From Trebonia sp963795335 (GTDB lineage Bacteria; Actinomycetota; Actinomycetes; Streptosporangiales; Streptosporangiaceae): DNA of 64,000 bases. Shown piece by piece: positions 9,318-18,603 of the stretch. Numbering within the stretch: position 1 is the first letter of the stretch; each line of letters opens with the position of its first letter. The stretch is taken from contig CAWCHI010000004.1 in NCBI GenBank assembly GCA_963795335.1, positions 434,001 through 498,000 on the forward strand. The letters are read 5' to 3'. The notes beneath the pieces were generated by a model. That model did not search any database. It saw only the letters and a list, made by a program, of their open reading frames with translations, and was not told the DNA's origin. A program made the position numbers and the translations under genes.

Positions 9318-9813
9318 CCGGGCGCTTGGGCCCGGTTGGGCGGGCGGGTGGGGCCAACCCCCGTTCGGCTAACGACTCGTCGGGCTGCCCGCGGCCGGCC
9401 GGCCCCGGTTCGGCCGGCCCCGGCCACCGGGCCTCGCGCATGGCGACCCGGACCGGACGGGCGGCCGAGCGCAGCGGCGTCCGCTCGGCCATGTAGTGCC
9501 GCAGCGCCTGGGCGTCGTGCCCGGGCGGCGGGGTGCCGTCGGAGTGGATCACCCGCCACCACGGGGCCCCGCCCCCGTAGCGGGACATCACCCGGCCGAC
9601 CTGCCGCGGCCCGCCCTCGCCGAGGTAGTCGGCGATGTCGCCGTAGGACATCACCTGCCCGGGCGGGATCGCGTCGACCAGGTCGAGGACGCGGGCCGAG
9701 TAGTCGTCGATCGCCCGGCCGGCTGGGGGCGGCGCGTCTCGCCCAGGGCCGTCCGGCTCCGGGCCGCCAGCCGCACCGGGGAGCGGACCCCGCTCAGGCG
9801 GCCCGCCGCTCAT
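9184..9813 (-). CDS. alkyltransferase-like (ATL/MGMT family) DNA-binding protein
   Basis: A winged-helix protein of the O6-alkylguanine-DNA alkyltransferase family lacking the alkyl-acceptor cysteine. The core, at about residues 34-120, contains VLDLVDAIPPGQVMSYGDIA, the recognition helix GGPRQVGRVMSRYG, and PWWRVIHSDG where active MGMT enzymes have PCHRV. Trp replaces Cys, as in ATL proteins, which bind alkylated bases and flag them for nucleotide excision repair. Residues 125-209 form an unusual proline/arginine-rich tail that overlaps the adnA start by 134 bp. Part of it may be a by-product of a lost stop codon. It sits 5' of adnAB in a DNA repair cluster and overlaps the upstream protease gene by 20 bp. 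Confidence 0.85.
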   Translation of the reverse strand: MSGGPPERGPLPGAAGGPEPDGPGRDAPPPAGRAIDDYSARVLDLVDAIPPGQVMSYGDIADYLGEGGPRQVGRVMSRYGGGAPWWRVIHSDGTPPPGHDAQALRHYMAERTPLRSAARPVRVAMREARWPGPAEPGPAGRGQPDESLAERGLAPPARPTGPKRPDDRAPAAAHGASRNGPPERGRTGPGMSAPRGGIGADERLPACPP

Positions 9814-11047
9814 GACGGCTCCGTTCCCGTGTCCGCGCCAGCCCGGTCAGCCCGCCGCCGACCGCCACCAGGGCGACGAGCGCCCCGGCGGTGTACTCCA
9901 CCAGCGGGCCGTCGCCGCGCGGGCTGACCGGGGCGGCCGGGACATCGCGCGCGCCGCCGCCGAAGTGCGTGCCCAGCGGCACCTGCGACCCCTCGGCCTT
10001 CGCGCGCAGCAGCTGCCCGGCCTTCGCCAGCGCCCCCTGGGCGCTGGCGATGCCGAATCCGGTCCGGACGTCGTAGTCGCCCGCCGGGTCCTGCTGGGCG
10101 CTCTCGGTCAGCGCCTGGGTCACCAGCGCGGGGGAGATGCCCCGGTACTGCGCCTCGATCAGCGCGGCGACACCCGCCACCAGCGCGCAGGCGGGGCTGG
10201 TGCCGTCGACGGTGTAGTACAGGCCGTTACGGCCCTGGGCGGGGACGCCCTTGCCGGGAGCGGCGACCCGGACCGACAGGTTGTCGCTGGAGAACGAGGT
10301 CGGGCTTCTCTCCTGGTCGACCGCCCCGACGCTGATCACGCCGGGGTACTCGGCCGGGAAGGAGACCGGCGCCATGGCGGTGCCGCCGCTGCCATGCCGG
10401 GTGTCGTTGTCGCCCGAGTTGCCGGAGGAGGCGACGAGGACGACGCCGTGCGCGTAGGCGTACTGGATCGCGTTCCGCACCACCCCGCTCGGGGCCGAGT
10501 AGCCGATCGACATGCTGATCACCCGGGCGTGCTGCCTGACCGCGGTCATGATCCCCTGGGCGAGCTCGTCCTGAATCTGCGGCTCGGGCTCGGCGTTGTA
10601 GGTCTTGTCGGCCGGGTCGCCCTTGTCCGGGATCACCCGGATGGACAAGATCCTGGCCTGGGGCGCGATGCCGAGGATGCCGTCCTGTCCGCCGTAATCG
10701 TGACCATGCCCGGCGATGATGGACGCCATCCAGGTCCCGTGCTCACCCCAGTTCGGGTCGCTGGGCGACGTGTGCGTCCCGGTCAGGTCAGGCCCCGGGA
10801 TGACCGTCCCGGTCAGGTCGGACACGTCCGGGTCAACGCCACTGTCGAGCACGGCGACGGTGACACCGGAGCCGCCGGTTCCAGGGTCGGGGACCTGCAG
10901 CATCTGGAAGATCCAGTACTGCTGGTCACGAACCCCGTCGGCCATGGCGGGGGCGGCGGCGAGGGCCGGCAGCAGGGCGAGCAGCGCCGCCAGGGCCGTT
11001 CCGGCCAGCACCCACCGCGCCCGTCCTGCCCGTGCCCCCGTCAGCAT
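9794..11047 (-). CDS. mycosin-like S8 family serine protease, secreted and membrane-anchored
   Basis: A subtilisin-family protease with a complete triad. From the ATG at 11047: a signal peptide (residues 1-36, cleavage near APAMADG), Asp68 in VAVLDSGVD, His103 in GEHGTWMA, the oxyanion Asn210 in ASSGNSG, and Ser284 in DGTSPACALVAG. A single transmembrane helix near residues 387-410 is followed by a short basic tail. This layout matches the mycosins of type VII secretion systems. However, no EccB/C/D/E or WXG100 genes are nearby, so an ESX role is not supported by context. An upstream in-frame extension to 11206 was rejected because it lacks a signal sequence. The gene overlaps the upstream gene by 7 bp. 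Confidence 0.85.
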   Translation of the reverse strand: MLTGARAGRARWVLAGTALAALLALLPALAAAPAMADGVRDQQYWIFQMLQVPDPGTGGSGVTVAVLDSGVDPDVSDLTGTVIPGPDLTGTHTSPSDPNWGEHGTWMASIIAGHGHDYGGQDGILGIAPQARILSIRVIPDKGDPADKTYNAEPEPQIQDELAQGIMTAVRQHARVISMSIGYSAPSGVVRNAIQYAYAHGVVLVASSGNSGDNDTRHGSGGTAMAPVSFPAEYPGVISVGAVDQERSPTSFSSDNLSVRVAAPGKGVPAQGRNGLYYTVDGTSPACALVAGVAALIEAQYRGISPALVTQALTESAQQDPAGDYDVRTGFGIASAQGALAKAGQLLRAKAEGSQVPLGTHFGGGARDVPAAPVSPRGDGPLVEYTAGALVALVAVGGGLTGLARTRERSRHERRAA

Positions 11048-11913
11048 CCGGGCGCCCCGGGGCAGTGAGCCGGCGGGACCGGTGCGGCCAGCACCGACAG
11101 CACCGCCCGGGCGACGCCCGAGCCGGCGCTGGTCATCTCGCCGTCGGCGTAGGTGTCGCCCGCGACCGGCTCCAGCGGCCGCTCGTCGGCGTAGCCGACC
11201 GTCCACAGGACGACGTAGCCGCCCTGGGAGACGACCCCGGACAGCTGGCGGCGGCTGTTGCTGAACGCGGCCGCCGGGGTCCCGGTGAAGCTGACCGCGT
11301 GCACCGTGGGCCCGAGGCCGCCCTTGCCCGGCGCGGCGCTGATCGCGGCGGCCGCGGCCCGGGCCCGGGCCGAGCCCGGCAGCACGGCCGCCCCCACCGT
11401 CACCACGTAGCTGTCGGTGCCGTCGGCGTAGGTCGCCCGGAGCATCGCGGTGCAGCCGCCGGCGTCAAGGATGCGGGCGGCGCTCGGGTCGGCCGCGGCG
11501 GCACAGCTCGCCTGCCGGGCGACGCCGATCCGGCTGGCAGTCAGCGTGAACGTGAGGTGGTCGCCGAGCCTGGCGGACGGGGCGTAGCCGACCGAGGCGG
11601 GAAAGATCGCGCTCGCCTCGAGGGTCCGCCAGCGCTTGGCGTACTCCCAGTCGGTGATCCGCTGCTGCTGGGCCGCGTCGAACCGGCGCGGCAGGACCTG
11701 GCCGGCGACGCCCACCAGGGCCGCGAAGAAACCGATCGCGCCGGCCCCCAGGAGAGCGAGCGCGATCATCCGGTTCCGCCGCCGGGCCGGGCGCCGGGGT
11801 GCCAGCGACGGCAGCTCTTCTCCCGGCCCCTGGTAGCTGGACTGGCTCTGGTACCCGGGACGGGGACCAGGCCACGGCTGACCGCTGTACGCGCCGCCGG
11901 AGTCCGTTGCCAC
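11041..11913 (-). CDS. single-pass membrane protein of unknown function
   Basis: Not recognised as a named family. The 290 residues start with a proline/glycine/glutamine-rich cytoplasmic segment (1-45), then a basic stretch RRPARRRNR and one hydrophobic helix (about 49-70, MIALALLGAGAIGFFAALVG). The remaining 220 residues are presumably outside the membrane and contain alanine-rich segments and several cysteines, including a C-terminal pair (HCPGAPGC). The gene overlaps the S8 protease start by 7 bp on the same strand. The two products are therefore probably made together, and this protein may be a partner or substrate of the protease. Confidence 0.75.
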   Translation of the reverse strand: MATDSGGAYSGQPWPGPRPGYQSQSSYQGPGEELPSLAPRRPARRRNRMIALALLGAGAIGFFAALVGVAGQVLPRRFDAAQQQRITDWEYAKRWRTLEASAIFPASVGYAPSARLGDHLTFTLTASRIGVARQASCAAAADPSAARILDAGGCTAMLRATYADGTDSYVVTVGAAVLPGSARARAAAAAISAAPGKGGLGPTVHAVSFTGTPAAAFSNSRRQLSGVVSQGGYVVLWTVGYADERPLEPVAGDTYADGEMTSAGSGVARAVLSVLAAPVPPAHCPGAPGC

Positions 11914-12029
11914 ACGGAAATGTTAGGTGCTGCAGTGAGCGGTCGGTCCGGATCTGGGCTGCATTGATGCGGCGTGAAACGGACCCTCGCGGCGGTAATA
12001 CGCATAGCACCCGCCCGGCGCCGGGCCGG

Positions 12030-12868
12030 CTACCGGCGGTCGGACCGCCAGCACCATGAGCGCAGCGGCATCTCCACCTCCGGCTCTGCCGCTGTCCCCG
12101 CCGCTGTCCCCGCCACCGAGCCCGGCGCTGAGCCCGGCGCTGACGCCGAGGGGCCCGGCCCGGCCGCCGCCCGGCTCAGCAGCAGCTCGCGGCAGCGCTC
12201 CCGGGCCGCCGCCTGGTCGGCCGCCGAGGCCATGATTGCGTCGCTGTTGGTACCCAGCCAGGTGACGGCGTCGGTGACCGTCATCGTGCGGGTGAACCGG
12301 AACGACGCCCGCTCCCCGGCGGTGAACGGCGCCCCGGCGGGCAGCGTCACCCGGTGATGGTCCTCGAGGTCGGCCCGCACCCGGGCCCGGTTGCCCGCGG
12401 TGAGGGCCGCTCCCTCATGGAGCAGGTCGAGGTCGGTCACCCAGTCCTCATCCCGGTTCCGGCTGGTCCAGATGATCCCCAGGCGGCCGCCCGGCCGCAG
12501 CACCCGGGCGATCTCGGGGACCGCCCGGACCGGGTCGAGCCAGTGCCACGCGGTCGAGACGAAGACCGCGTCAGCGCTCGCGTCCGGCAGCGGCATCGAC
12601 TCCCCCTGACCCGCCAGCACCTCCAGTCCGGGGGTGCGCCGCGCGAGCACCGCGCGCATCCGCGGGTCGGGCTCCACCGCGACCACCCGCGGCACCCGGC
12701 CGGCCAGGGCCCGGGTGAACAGCCCGGTCCCGGCGGCCAGGTCGACCGCGACCTGGCCGCCGGCCGGCACCAGCCAGTCGAGGGCGGCGGGGCCGGCCCG
12801 GACCGCACCCGGTCGTAATCCTCGGCCACGCTCCCAAACGATGTCGCTTCACTCTCGCCCGTGGTCAC
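12030..12868 (-). pseudogene. class I SAM-dependent methyltransferase, one frame disruption near the 5' end
   Basis: A methyltransferase of the Methyltransf_11 / UbiE-like type. The first segment, from GTG at 12868, reads VTTGESEATSFGSVAEDYDRV, the usual start of this family. The SAM-binding part lies in another frame: VAVDLAAGTGLFTRAL, VVAVEPDPRMRAVL, DAVFVSTAWHWLD and VLRPGGRLGIIW. The switch falls at about 12781-12795 in a G/C-rich run. Adding one base there gives 280 codons with a normal LDWLVPAGG junction. Whether this is real decay or a sequence error is unknown. If only the intact 3' frame is used, the CDS is 12030-12770. The last 40 residues are alanine/proline-rich. Confidence 0.75.
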
Positions 12869-12977
12869 CCCTTGAGTATCCCGAACGGGGGCTGGGGGTA
12901 CTGTGCGGGCTAACGCGCCGTTCGCGGCGGCGCGGCCGAGTTCGCCGGCGCGGCCCACTTCACGGAGGTAGCAGAAG

Positions 12978-13622
12978 ATGAAGCTGACCAAGCACGAGCA
13001 CGCCTGCGTCGTCCTGGAGAAGGACGGCGCCTCGGTCGTCATCGACCCCGGGTCGTTCTCGGCCGACGCGGCCGGGATCATCGCCGGCGCCGACGCGATC
13101 CTCATCACGCACGAGCACTTCGATCACGTCAGCCCGGAGGCGATCAACGAGGCGCTCACGGCCCGGCCGGACCTGAAGGTGTACGCGCCCGGCGGGGCTG
13201 CGCGAGACCTTCGCCGCCCATGGCGACCAGTTCACCGCCGTCGCTGCGGGCGACTGCGCTGACCGTCGGCTCGTTCGGCATCACCGTGCACGGCGGCCGA
13301 GCACGCGGTCATCCACCCCGACATCCCGGCCATCGCCAACGTCGGCTACCTGGTCGACGGCAGCCTCTATCACCCCGGCGACGCCTACTTCGTGCCCGAG
13401 GTCCCGGTGCAGGTGCTGCTGCTGCCGACCAGCGGCCCGTGGATGAAGCTGGGCGAGGCGGCCGACTACGTGCGCGCGGTCCGGCCGCAGCAGCTCGTGC
13501 AGATCCACGAGCTGCTGCTGAGCGACATCGGCCTGGGGCTGACGGGCACGCTGCTGGGCGAGCAGGGACTGACCGGGATGCCGCTGACCCAGCTTCCGGC
13601 GGGCCAGTCACTCACGGTCTGA
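12978..13622 (+). pseudogene. UlaG-like MBL-fold metal-dependent hydrolase with three frame shifts
   Basis: A beta-lactamase-fold hydrolase of about 214 residues. The first 73 codons read MKLTKHEHACVVLEKDG to LKVYAPGG and carry the metal motif THEHFDH. The product then continues in frame 2 from about 13198 (LRETFAAHGDQFTAV), frame 3 from about 13265 (VGSFGITVHGG), and frame 1 again from 13299 (HAVIHPDIP) to the stop at 13622. Three single-base insertions at about 13191-13197, 13264 and 13298 explain this: 645 minus 3 is 642 nt, exactly 214 codons. A good ribosome site (GGAGG) precedes ATG 12978. The triple hit within 107 bp suggests local sequence error. Confidence 0.82.
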
Positions 13623-13682
13623 CCGGTCGCCGGCGCCGGCCACGGCCGGGCCCGGCGTAACGCCCGGGCTGGACGCATTCGC

Positions 13683-14897
13683 TCAGTCGCAGCTGTCGAC
13701 GCCCGCCGCGGCCACGAACAGCGCTGCCGGGCCGGCCGCGGTGACCGGGCCGTCGGCGGCCGACAGGAAGCAGGACTCGCCCCGCGCGACCGTCAGCGTC
13801 CCGGTCGCGGCCCGCAGCACGGCGGTCCCGTCGGTGCACAGCACGATCCGCGCCCCGGGACCGGGGAGGGTCACCTCGCCGCTGTCCGGCACCGCCCGGT
13901 AGAGCCGGAACTCCGGTGCGGGCGTGTCGTAGACGCAGACCGCGCGCCCGACCCGTCAGCGGGCCGGGGACAGATGACCGGCACCACCGCCGCCGGGTCG
14001 AGCAGCGTCAGCAGCTCCGGCACGTCGACGTGCTTCGGCGTCAGCCCGGCCCGGACCACGTTGTCGGAGTTGGCCAGCAGCTCGACCCCGGTGCCGTGCA
14101 GGTAGGCGTGCAGGCCGCCGGCCGGCATGAAGACCGCCGCGCCCGGCTCGAGGACGGCGTGCCGCAGCAGCAGCGACGCCACCACGCCGAGGTCACCCGG
14201 GTGCGCGCGGGCGATGCGGGCGGCCGCGGCGCAGGCGGCCGCGTACTCCCCACCCGCGTTCGCGACGCGCTCGCTGCCCGCCGTGACCTCGTCGACCAGC
14301 GCCGCGCGGTTCGCCGGGGGCCAGCTCAGCACGGCCGCGAGGGCCTCGGCCACCGCGCCGGGGCCCGCCGCGGCGGCCAGCCCGGCCGCCAGCGGCTCGA
14401 GTTCGGCGACGCCGAGCGCACGCAGCAGCGCGGCCGCGTCGGCCGGGGCGCGCAGGCCGGCCAGCACCTCGAACCGGGTAAGGGCGCACAGCAGCTCCGG
14501 CTTGGGCCAGTCGTCGACGTAATTGCGCGACTTGTCGCCGGGCGCGAGGCCGCGCTCGTTCTCCGCCCGGTACGCCGGCCTCGGCCTGCTCACGGGACGG
14601 GTGCACCTGAATGGACAGCGCCTGCTCGACGCCGAGGACCTTCAGCAGGAACGGCAGCCGCCCGCCGAACCGCGCGGCGCAGCCCGGGCCCAGCTCGCCC
14701 GCCGGGTCGGCCGCGATCACGGCGTCGAGCGTGGCCGGGCCACCCGGGCGGACCACCCCCGAGGGGGCCGACGGGTGGGCGCCCATCCACAGCTCGGCCT
14801 CCGGCGCGGCAGTCGGGGCGGGGCGTCCCCGCAGCCCGGCGATGGCCGAGCGGGAGCCCCAGGCATAGGGCTGGATTACCGGCTCAAGAAGGTCCAT
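13683..14897 (-). pseudogene. manA: mannose-6-phosphate isomerase, class I, with two compensating frame shifts
   Basis: Interconverts mannose-6-phosphate and fructose-6-phosphate, feeding GDP-mannose synthesis in the cytosol. Start ATG at 14897 gives MDLLEPVIQPYAWGSRSAIA, then LWMGAHPSAPSG and LLKVLGVEQALSIQVHPS, the zinc-binding region. The frame moves by one base near 14573, continuing ENERGLAPGDKSRNYVDDW, RFEVLAGLR, FMPAGGLHAYLHGTGVELLANSDNVVRAGLTPKHVD, then shifts back at about 13941-13950 before a C-terminal cupin-like segment. One inserted and one missing base leave a net length of 405 codons. All family motifs are intact apart from the two frame breaks. A short conserved gene lies 17 bp upstream. 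Confidence 0.85.
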
Positions 14898-14914
14898 CCG
14901 CGCATGGTAGTGGG

Positions 14915-15142
14915 TCAGCCGGCCTGGCTGGTGTCGGCCGGGTGCTCGACCAGCGCGATCACCCGGTTGGCCATGAAGCGGGCGGTGCGCACGGCGGTGC
15001 CGGACCGGGTCACCTCGGTCACCTCGACCACGCCGCGCACGGTACTCACATCGACCCGCCGCCCGGCCCGGGTGGCGGTCACCTCGTAGGTCCGGGCACC
15101 GTCGCCGGTGTCGACCACGATCTCGACGCGGTCTCCCTTCAC
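14915..15142 (-). CDS. conserved small protein of unknown function
   Basis: A 75-residue soluble protein, MKGDRVEIVVDTGDGARTYE onwards, predicted to be mostly beta strand (alternating Val/Thr/Arg), with no signal peptide or cysteines. It is not matched to a named family. It lies directly upstream of manA on the same strand with 17 bp between, which suggests co-transcription. Codon use is typical of the neighbourhood, supporting a real gene. About 230 bp without any gene separates it from moeZ. Confidence 0.65.
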   Translation of the reverse strand: MKGDRVEIVVDTGDGARTYEVTATRAGRRVDVSTVRGVVEVTEVTRSGTAVRTARFMANRVIALVEHPADTSQAG

Positions 15143-15374
15143 CGATCCCCCTCACCACGAGTCAGCGCATGTACCAGGACATACCACCCCGCACGGGATG
15201 CGAACTTCCGTTGCCGACCGTGGCCACCGGCAGCGAGCCTGTGCCGGAAAGTGGGCCGGCAACTGTCACCGGCCCGCGGCTGGCGGATGAAGGTCACCGT
15301 TTGTCGGCGAGCGCAGACGCATGGCCGGCCGGCGGTTAACCGCGAGGGCCGGCCGCGTGCCGGGCTTGCGTCCC

Positions 15375-16583
15375 TTAGTAGGTCGGCAGCGAGGGGTCGA
15401 CCTGGCTCACCCAGGCGAGGACGCCGCCGCCGACGTGGACCGCGTCGGAGAAGCCGGCCGACTTGAGCACCGCGAGCACCTCGGCGCTGCGGGCGCCGCT
15501 CTTGCAGTGCAGCACGATCTGCTTGTCGTTGGGCATCTTCTCGAGCGCGGACCCGTTGAGGAACTCGCCCTTCGGGATCAGCGTGGCCCCGGGAATCGAG
15601 ACGATCTCGTACTCGTTCGGCTCGCGCACGTCGACCAGGAAGATGTTGTCGCCGCGGTCCTGCATCGCGGCCAGGTCCTTGGCGCTGATGGTCGAGCCGA
15701 CCACCGCCGCCTCGGCCTCCTCGGAGACGGCGCCGCAGAACGCGTCGTAGTCGATCAGCTCGGTCACGGTCGGGTGCTCACCGCACACGGCGCAGTCCGG
15801 GTCCTTGTTGACCTTGACCGTCCGGTAGTTCATCTCGAGGGCGTCGTAGATCATCAGACGGCCCGCGAGGGAGTCACCGATGCCGGTGATGAGCTTGATC
15901 GCCTCGTTCACCTGGATCGAGCCGATCGACGCGCAGAGCACGCCGAGGACGCCGCCCTCGGCGCAGGACGGGACCATGCCGGGCGGCGGCGGCTCCGGGT
16001 ACAGGCAGCGGTAGCAGGGACCGTAGTCGGCCCAGAACACGCTCGCCTGGCCGTCGAAGCGGTAGATCGAGCCCCACACGTAGGGCTTGTGCAGCAGCAC
16101 GCAGGCGTCGTTGACCAGGTAGCGGGTCGCGAAGTTGTCGGTCCCGTCGACGATCAGGTCGTACCCGGCGAAGATCTCCATGACGTTGGACGAATCGAGC
16201 CGGTCCTTGTGCAGGATGACCGTGACGTAGGGGTTGACCTCTTCGATCGACTCCTTGGCCGACTCGGCCTTGGACTTGCCCACGTCGGAAACGCCGTGAA
16301 TGATCTGGCGCTGCAGGTTCGACTCATCCACGGTGTCGAAGTCGACGATGCCAAGCGTGCCGACGCCCGCCGCGGCCAGGTAGAGCAGCGCCGGCGAGCC
16401 GAGCCCGCCCGCGCCCACGACGAGCACCTTCGCGTTCTTCAGGCGCTTCTGCCCGGCCATCCCGACGTCGGGGATGATCAGGTGGCGCGAGTAACGCTTG
16501 ACCTCGTCGACCGACAGGTCAGCGGCCGGCTCGACCAGCGGTGGCAGCGACACTGTGCTTGCAGACGCTGTGCTTGCGGACAC
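15375..16583 (-). CDS. moeZ: adenylyltransferase/sulfurtransferase MoeZ
   Basis: Activates and sulfurates ubiquitin-like sulfur carriers (MoaD, CysO, ThiS) for molybdopterin, cysteine and thiamine-type pathways. The 402 residues hold an E1-like domain with the ATP loop GAGGLGSPALLYLAAAGVG (about 55-75), DFDTVDESNLQRQ, zinc cysteines CYRC and CAVC, and a C-terminal rhodanese domain with catalytic Cys360 in HCKSGARS. A Ser/Ala-rich N-terminus precedes SVDEVKRYSRHLIIP. It could serve the MoaD-like protein encoded at 27401-27697. It is followed on the same strand by a hydrolase gene 38 bp downstream, a common actinobacterial arrangement. Confidence 0.95.
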   Translation of the reverse strand: MSASTASASTVSLPPLVEPAADLSVDEVKRYSRHLIIPDVGMAGQKRLKNAKVLVVGAGGLGSPALLYLAAAGVGTLGIVDFDTVDESNLQRQIIHGVSDVGKSKAESAKESIEEVNPYVTVILHKDRLDSSNVMEIFAGYDLIVDGTDNFATRYLVNDACVLLHKPYVWGSIYRFDGQASVFWADYGPCYRCLYPEPPPPGMVPSCAEGGVLGVLCASIGSIQVNEAIKLITGIGDSLAGRLMIYDALEMNYRTVKVNKDPDCAVCGEHPTVTELIDYDAFCGAVSEEAEAAVVGSTISAKDLAAMQDRGDNIFLVDVREPNEYEIVSIPGATLIPKGEFLNGSALEKMPNDKQIVLHCKSGARSAEVLAVLKSAGFSDAVHVGGGVLAWVSQVDPSLPTY

Positions 16584-16621
16584 GGGGCAAACTCCAGTCA
16601 GGTTGATGTCACGTCGAACCC

Positions 16622-17582
16622 TCAGGTTCGTCCTCTGGCCTCAACCGGGTCGCGGCGGCCGGAATTCCCCGCCTCGCGTGCTTCGGTCACCATCACCCGG
16701 AACAGCGACGCGATCAGGCCCGGGTGCTCCATCTGGCCGATGTGCCCGGCGTCGGGCAGGACCGCCACCCAGGCGTGGCGGAAGGCGCGGACCGCCCTGG
16801 CGGCCAGCCGCGGGTTCACCAGCCGGTCGTCCGCCGCGAACAGCACCAGGGAAGGCGCCGTCACCCGGGTGGCGGCCCGCCAGAGCGAGAACGGGGCGGG
16901 CCGCAGCGTCTCGGCCACCAGCGTCCGCGCGGCCCGGGCGATCGAGGTGGCGCTGTGCGCGAGCGCATCGCGCCGCTGCAGCTCCTCGACCTCCTGCGCG
17001 AAGCGCTCCGGGTGCAGGCGCGACGGGTCGGCGAAGCACATGGCGAAGACCCCGGTCACCCGGTTCTCGGCCGGGGCGCGGCTGACGTACTGGCGCACCA
17101 GCCACTCGCCCGCGAACGGCAGCCCCAGCACCGGGAAGTGCGCCACCGAGCGGCGCAAGCGCAGGTCCGGCAGGGCGGGCGAGATCAGCGTGAGCGTCCG
17201 GATCAGGTCCGGGCGGCGGGCCGCCACCCGGACCGCCACCGCCCCGCCCATCGAGTTGCCGACCAGGTGGACCGGCCCGGCCCCGAGCGCCTCGATCAGC
17301 CGGATGACGGTGGCCGCCAGCGCCCCGATGCGAGTAGCCGGCCGGGGTCGGCGGCGGCGGCGAGTACCCGGACCCGGGCAGGTCGACGGCGGCGCAGTCG
17401 AACTCGGGGGTCAGCTCGGCCATGAAGTCGGTCCAGTTGGTGGCCGCCCCCGACATGCCGTGCACGCACAGCACCAGCTCGCGGCCGTTCCCGGGCGCGG
17501 GCGGCGTCTCGGCCAGCCAGACCCGCTCGCCCGGTCCGGTCGTGACCATGCGGCCCGGCCAGTGCGGGACGGGCGGCGTCAC
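16622..17582 (-). pseudogene. alpha/beta hydrolase, one frame shift
   Basis: An alpha/beta-fold hydrolase of about 319 residues. It begins with GTG at 17582 and reads MTPPVPHWPGRMVTTGPGE, then LVLCVHGMSGAATNW (oxyanion region) and VDLPGSGYS. A one-base shift at about 17323-17327 in a GGGG run moves the rest into a second frame, with the nucleophile motif GNSMGGAVAVRVA, the acid region LVLFAADDRLV and the catalytic His in PDAGHIGQMEHP. Removing one base gives 960 nt, 320 codons. The start overlaps the ku stop as GTGA, so the pair is translationally coupled. Substrate unknown. Confidence 0.82.
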
Positions 17583-18449
17583 GCGCTCGCCTTGCGGCGG
17601 CTCGAGGCCGGCTTACGCGGCCGGGCGGGCGGGGCGTCCTTCTCGTCCTTGGCGCCGGTGCCCCGGCTGGCCTTGGCTGCCGCCACGCTCGCGCGCAGCG
17701 TCTCGGTCAGGTCGGCCGGGCCGCCGGCCTCGTCGGCCGGGATCGCGGCACCGGCCGGGCGGACCACCTCGTTGCCCTCGATCTTGGCCTGGACCAGCGC
17801 TTCCAGTGCCTCCCGGTAGGTGTCCTTGTACAGCCCCGGGTCGAAGTCCTCGGTCATCGTGTCGATCAGCGAGGCCGCCATCTTCAGCTCCTGGCTCCTG
17901 ATGTCGACGTCCTCGTCGAGGAACTTGAAGTCGGGCGCGCGGACCTCGTCCGGCCACAGCAGGGTCTCCAGCACGAGGACACCGTCCCGGACCCGGAGGG
18001 CGGCCAGGGCCTCGCGCTGGCGGATGGCGACCTTGGCCACCGCCACCCGGCCCGGACCGCTCCAGGGCGTCGCGGAACAGCACGTAGGCCCGGACTCCGG
18101 CGGGCTCCGGCTCCAGGTAGTAAGCCTTGTTGGCCAGGATCGGGTCGAGCTGGCCGGACGGCGCGAAGTGCAGCACGTCGATCCGCTTGGCGGTGGCGAG
18201 CGGCAGTTCCTTCAGGTCGTCGTCGGTCAGCACCACCACGTCGCCGGTGGCCAGCTCGTAGCCCTTGGCCACGTCGGCGTAAGGCACTTCCTGGCCGTCC
18301 AGCGAGCAGAACCGGCGGAACTGGACCCGCCCGCCGTCCTCCCGGTGGACCTGACGGAATGCGACATCCCGCTGCTCGGTCGCCGTGTAGAGCTTGACCG
18401 GGATCACCACCATCCCGAACGAGATCGCCCCAGCCCAGATGCTCCGCAT
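17579..18449 (-). pseudogene. ku: Ku DNA-end-binding protein, one frame shift
   Basis: Bacterial Ku homodimer that threads onto broken DNA ends and recruits LigD for non-homologous end joining. From ATG 18449 the product reads MRSIWAGAISFGMVVIPVKL, KYTATEQ-like segments, RFCSLDGQEVPYADVAKGYEL and VVVLTDDDLKELPL. It switches frame at about 18047-18053 (a run of C and G) into VAVAKVAIRQREALAALR, LLWPDEVRAPDF and EDFDPGLYKDTYREAL, ending in a basic tail. One extra base accounts for it: 871 minus 1 is 870 nt, 290 codons, the normal Ku length. No ligD is present in this window. It is transcribed away from a palindrome at 18503-18518. Confidence 0.88.
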
Positions 18450-18502
18450 GCCCTCATCCTTACCCACATCCGCGCCGCGCTGATACATCCGGTGTTGTCC
18501 CT

Positions 18503-18518
18503 TTTCCCGCGCGGGAAA
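18503..18518. promoter_or_regulatory. perfect 16-bp palindrome between ku and the divergent small gene
   Basis: TTTCCCGCGCGGGAAA is a perfect inverted repeat 54 bp upstream of the ku start and 85 bp upstream of the divergent acidic-protein gene. A partial second copy (TTCCCGCGCGCGG) follows at about 18526. Two TTGACA hexamers at 18539 and 18553 lie on the plus side. The position suggests an operator for a divergent promoter. The binding protein is unknown. Confidence 0.5.
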
Positions 18519-18603
18519 GGAACCCTTCCCGCGCGCGGTTGACACGGGCGAGTTGACATGGGTGATGGGATGGATGGCAGGGACCCGGCCGCGGAGGTGG
18601 GCA

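Noticed and set aside
7383..9815. An 810-codon plus-strand frame opposite adnA and the ATL gene
   Set aside because: Shadow frame. It lacks any known domain and a credible ribosome site.
9794..11913. Type VII (ESX) secretion locus
   Set aside because: Only a mycosin-like protease is present, with no EccB, EccC, EccD, EccE or WXG100-type genes.
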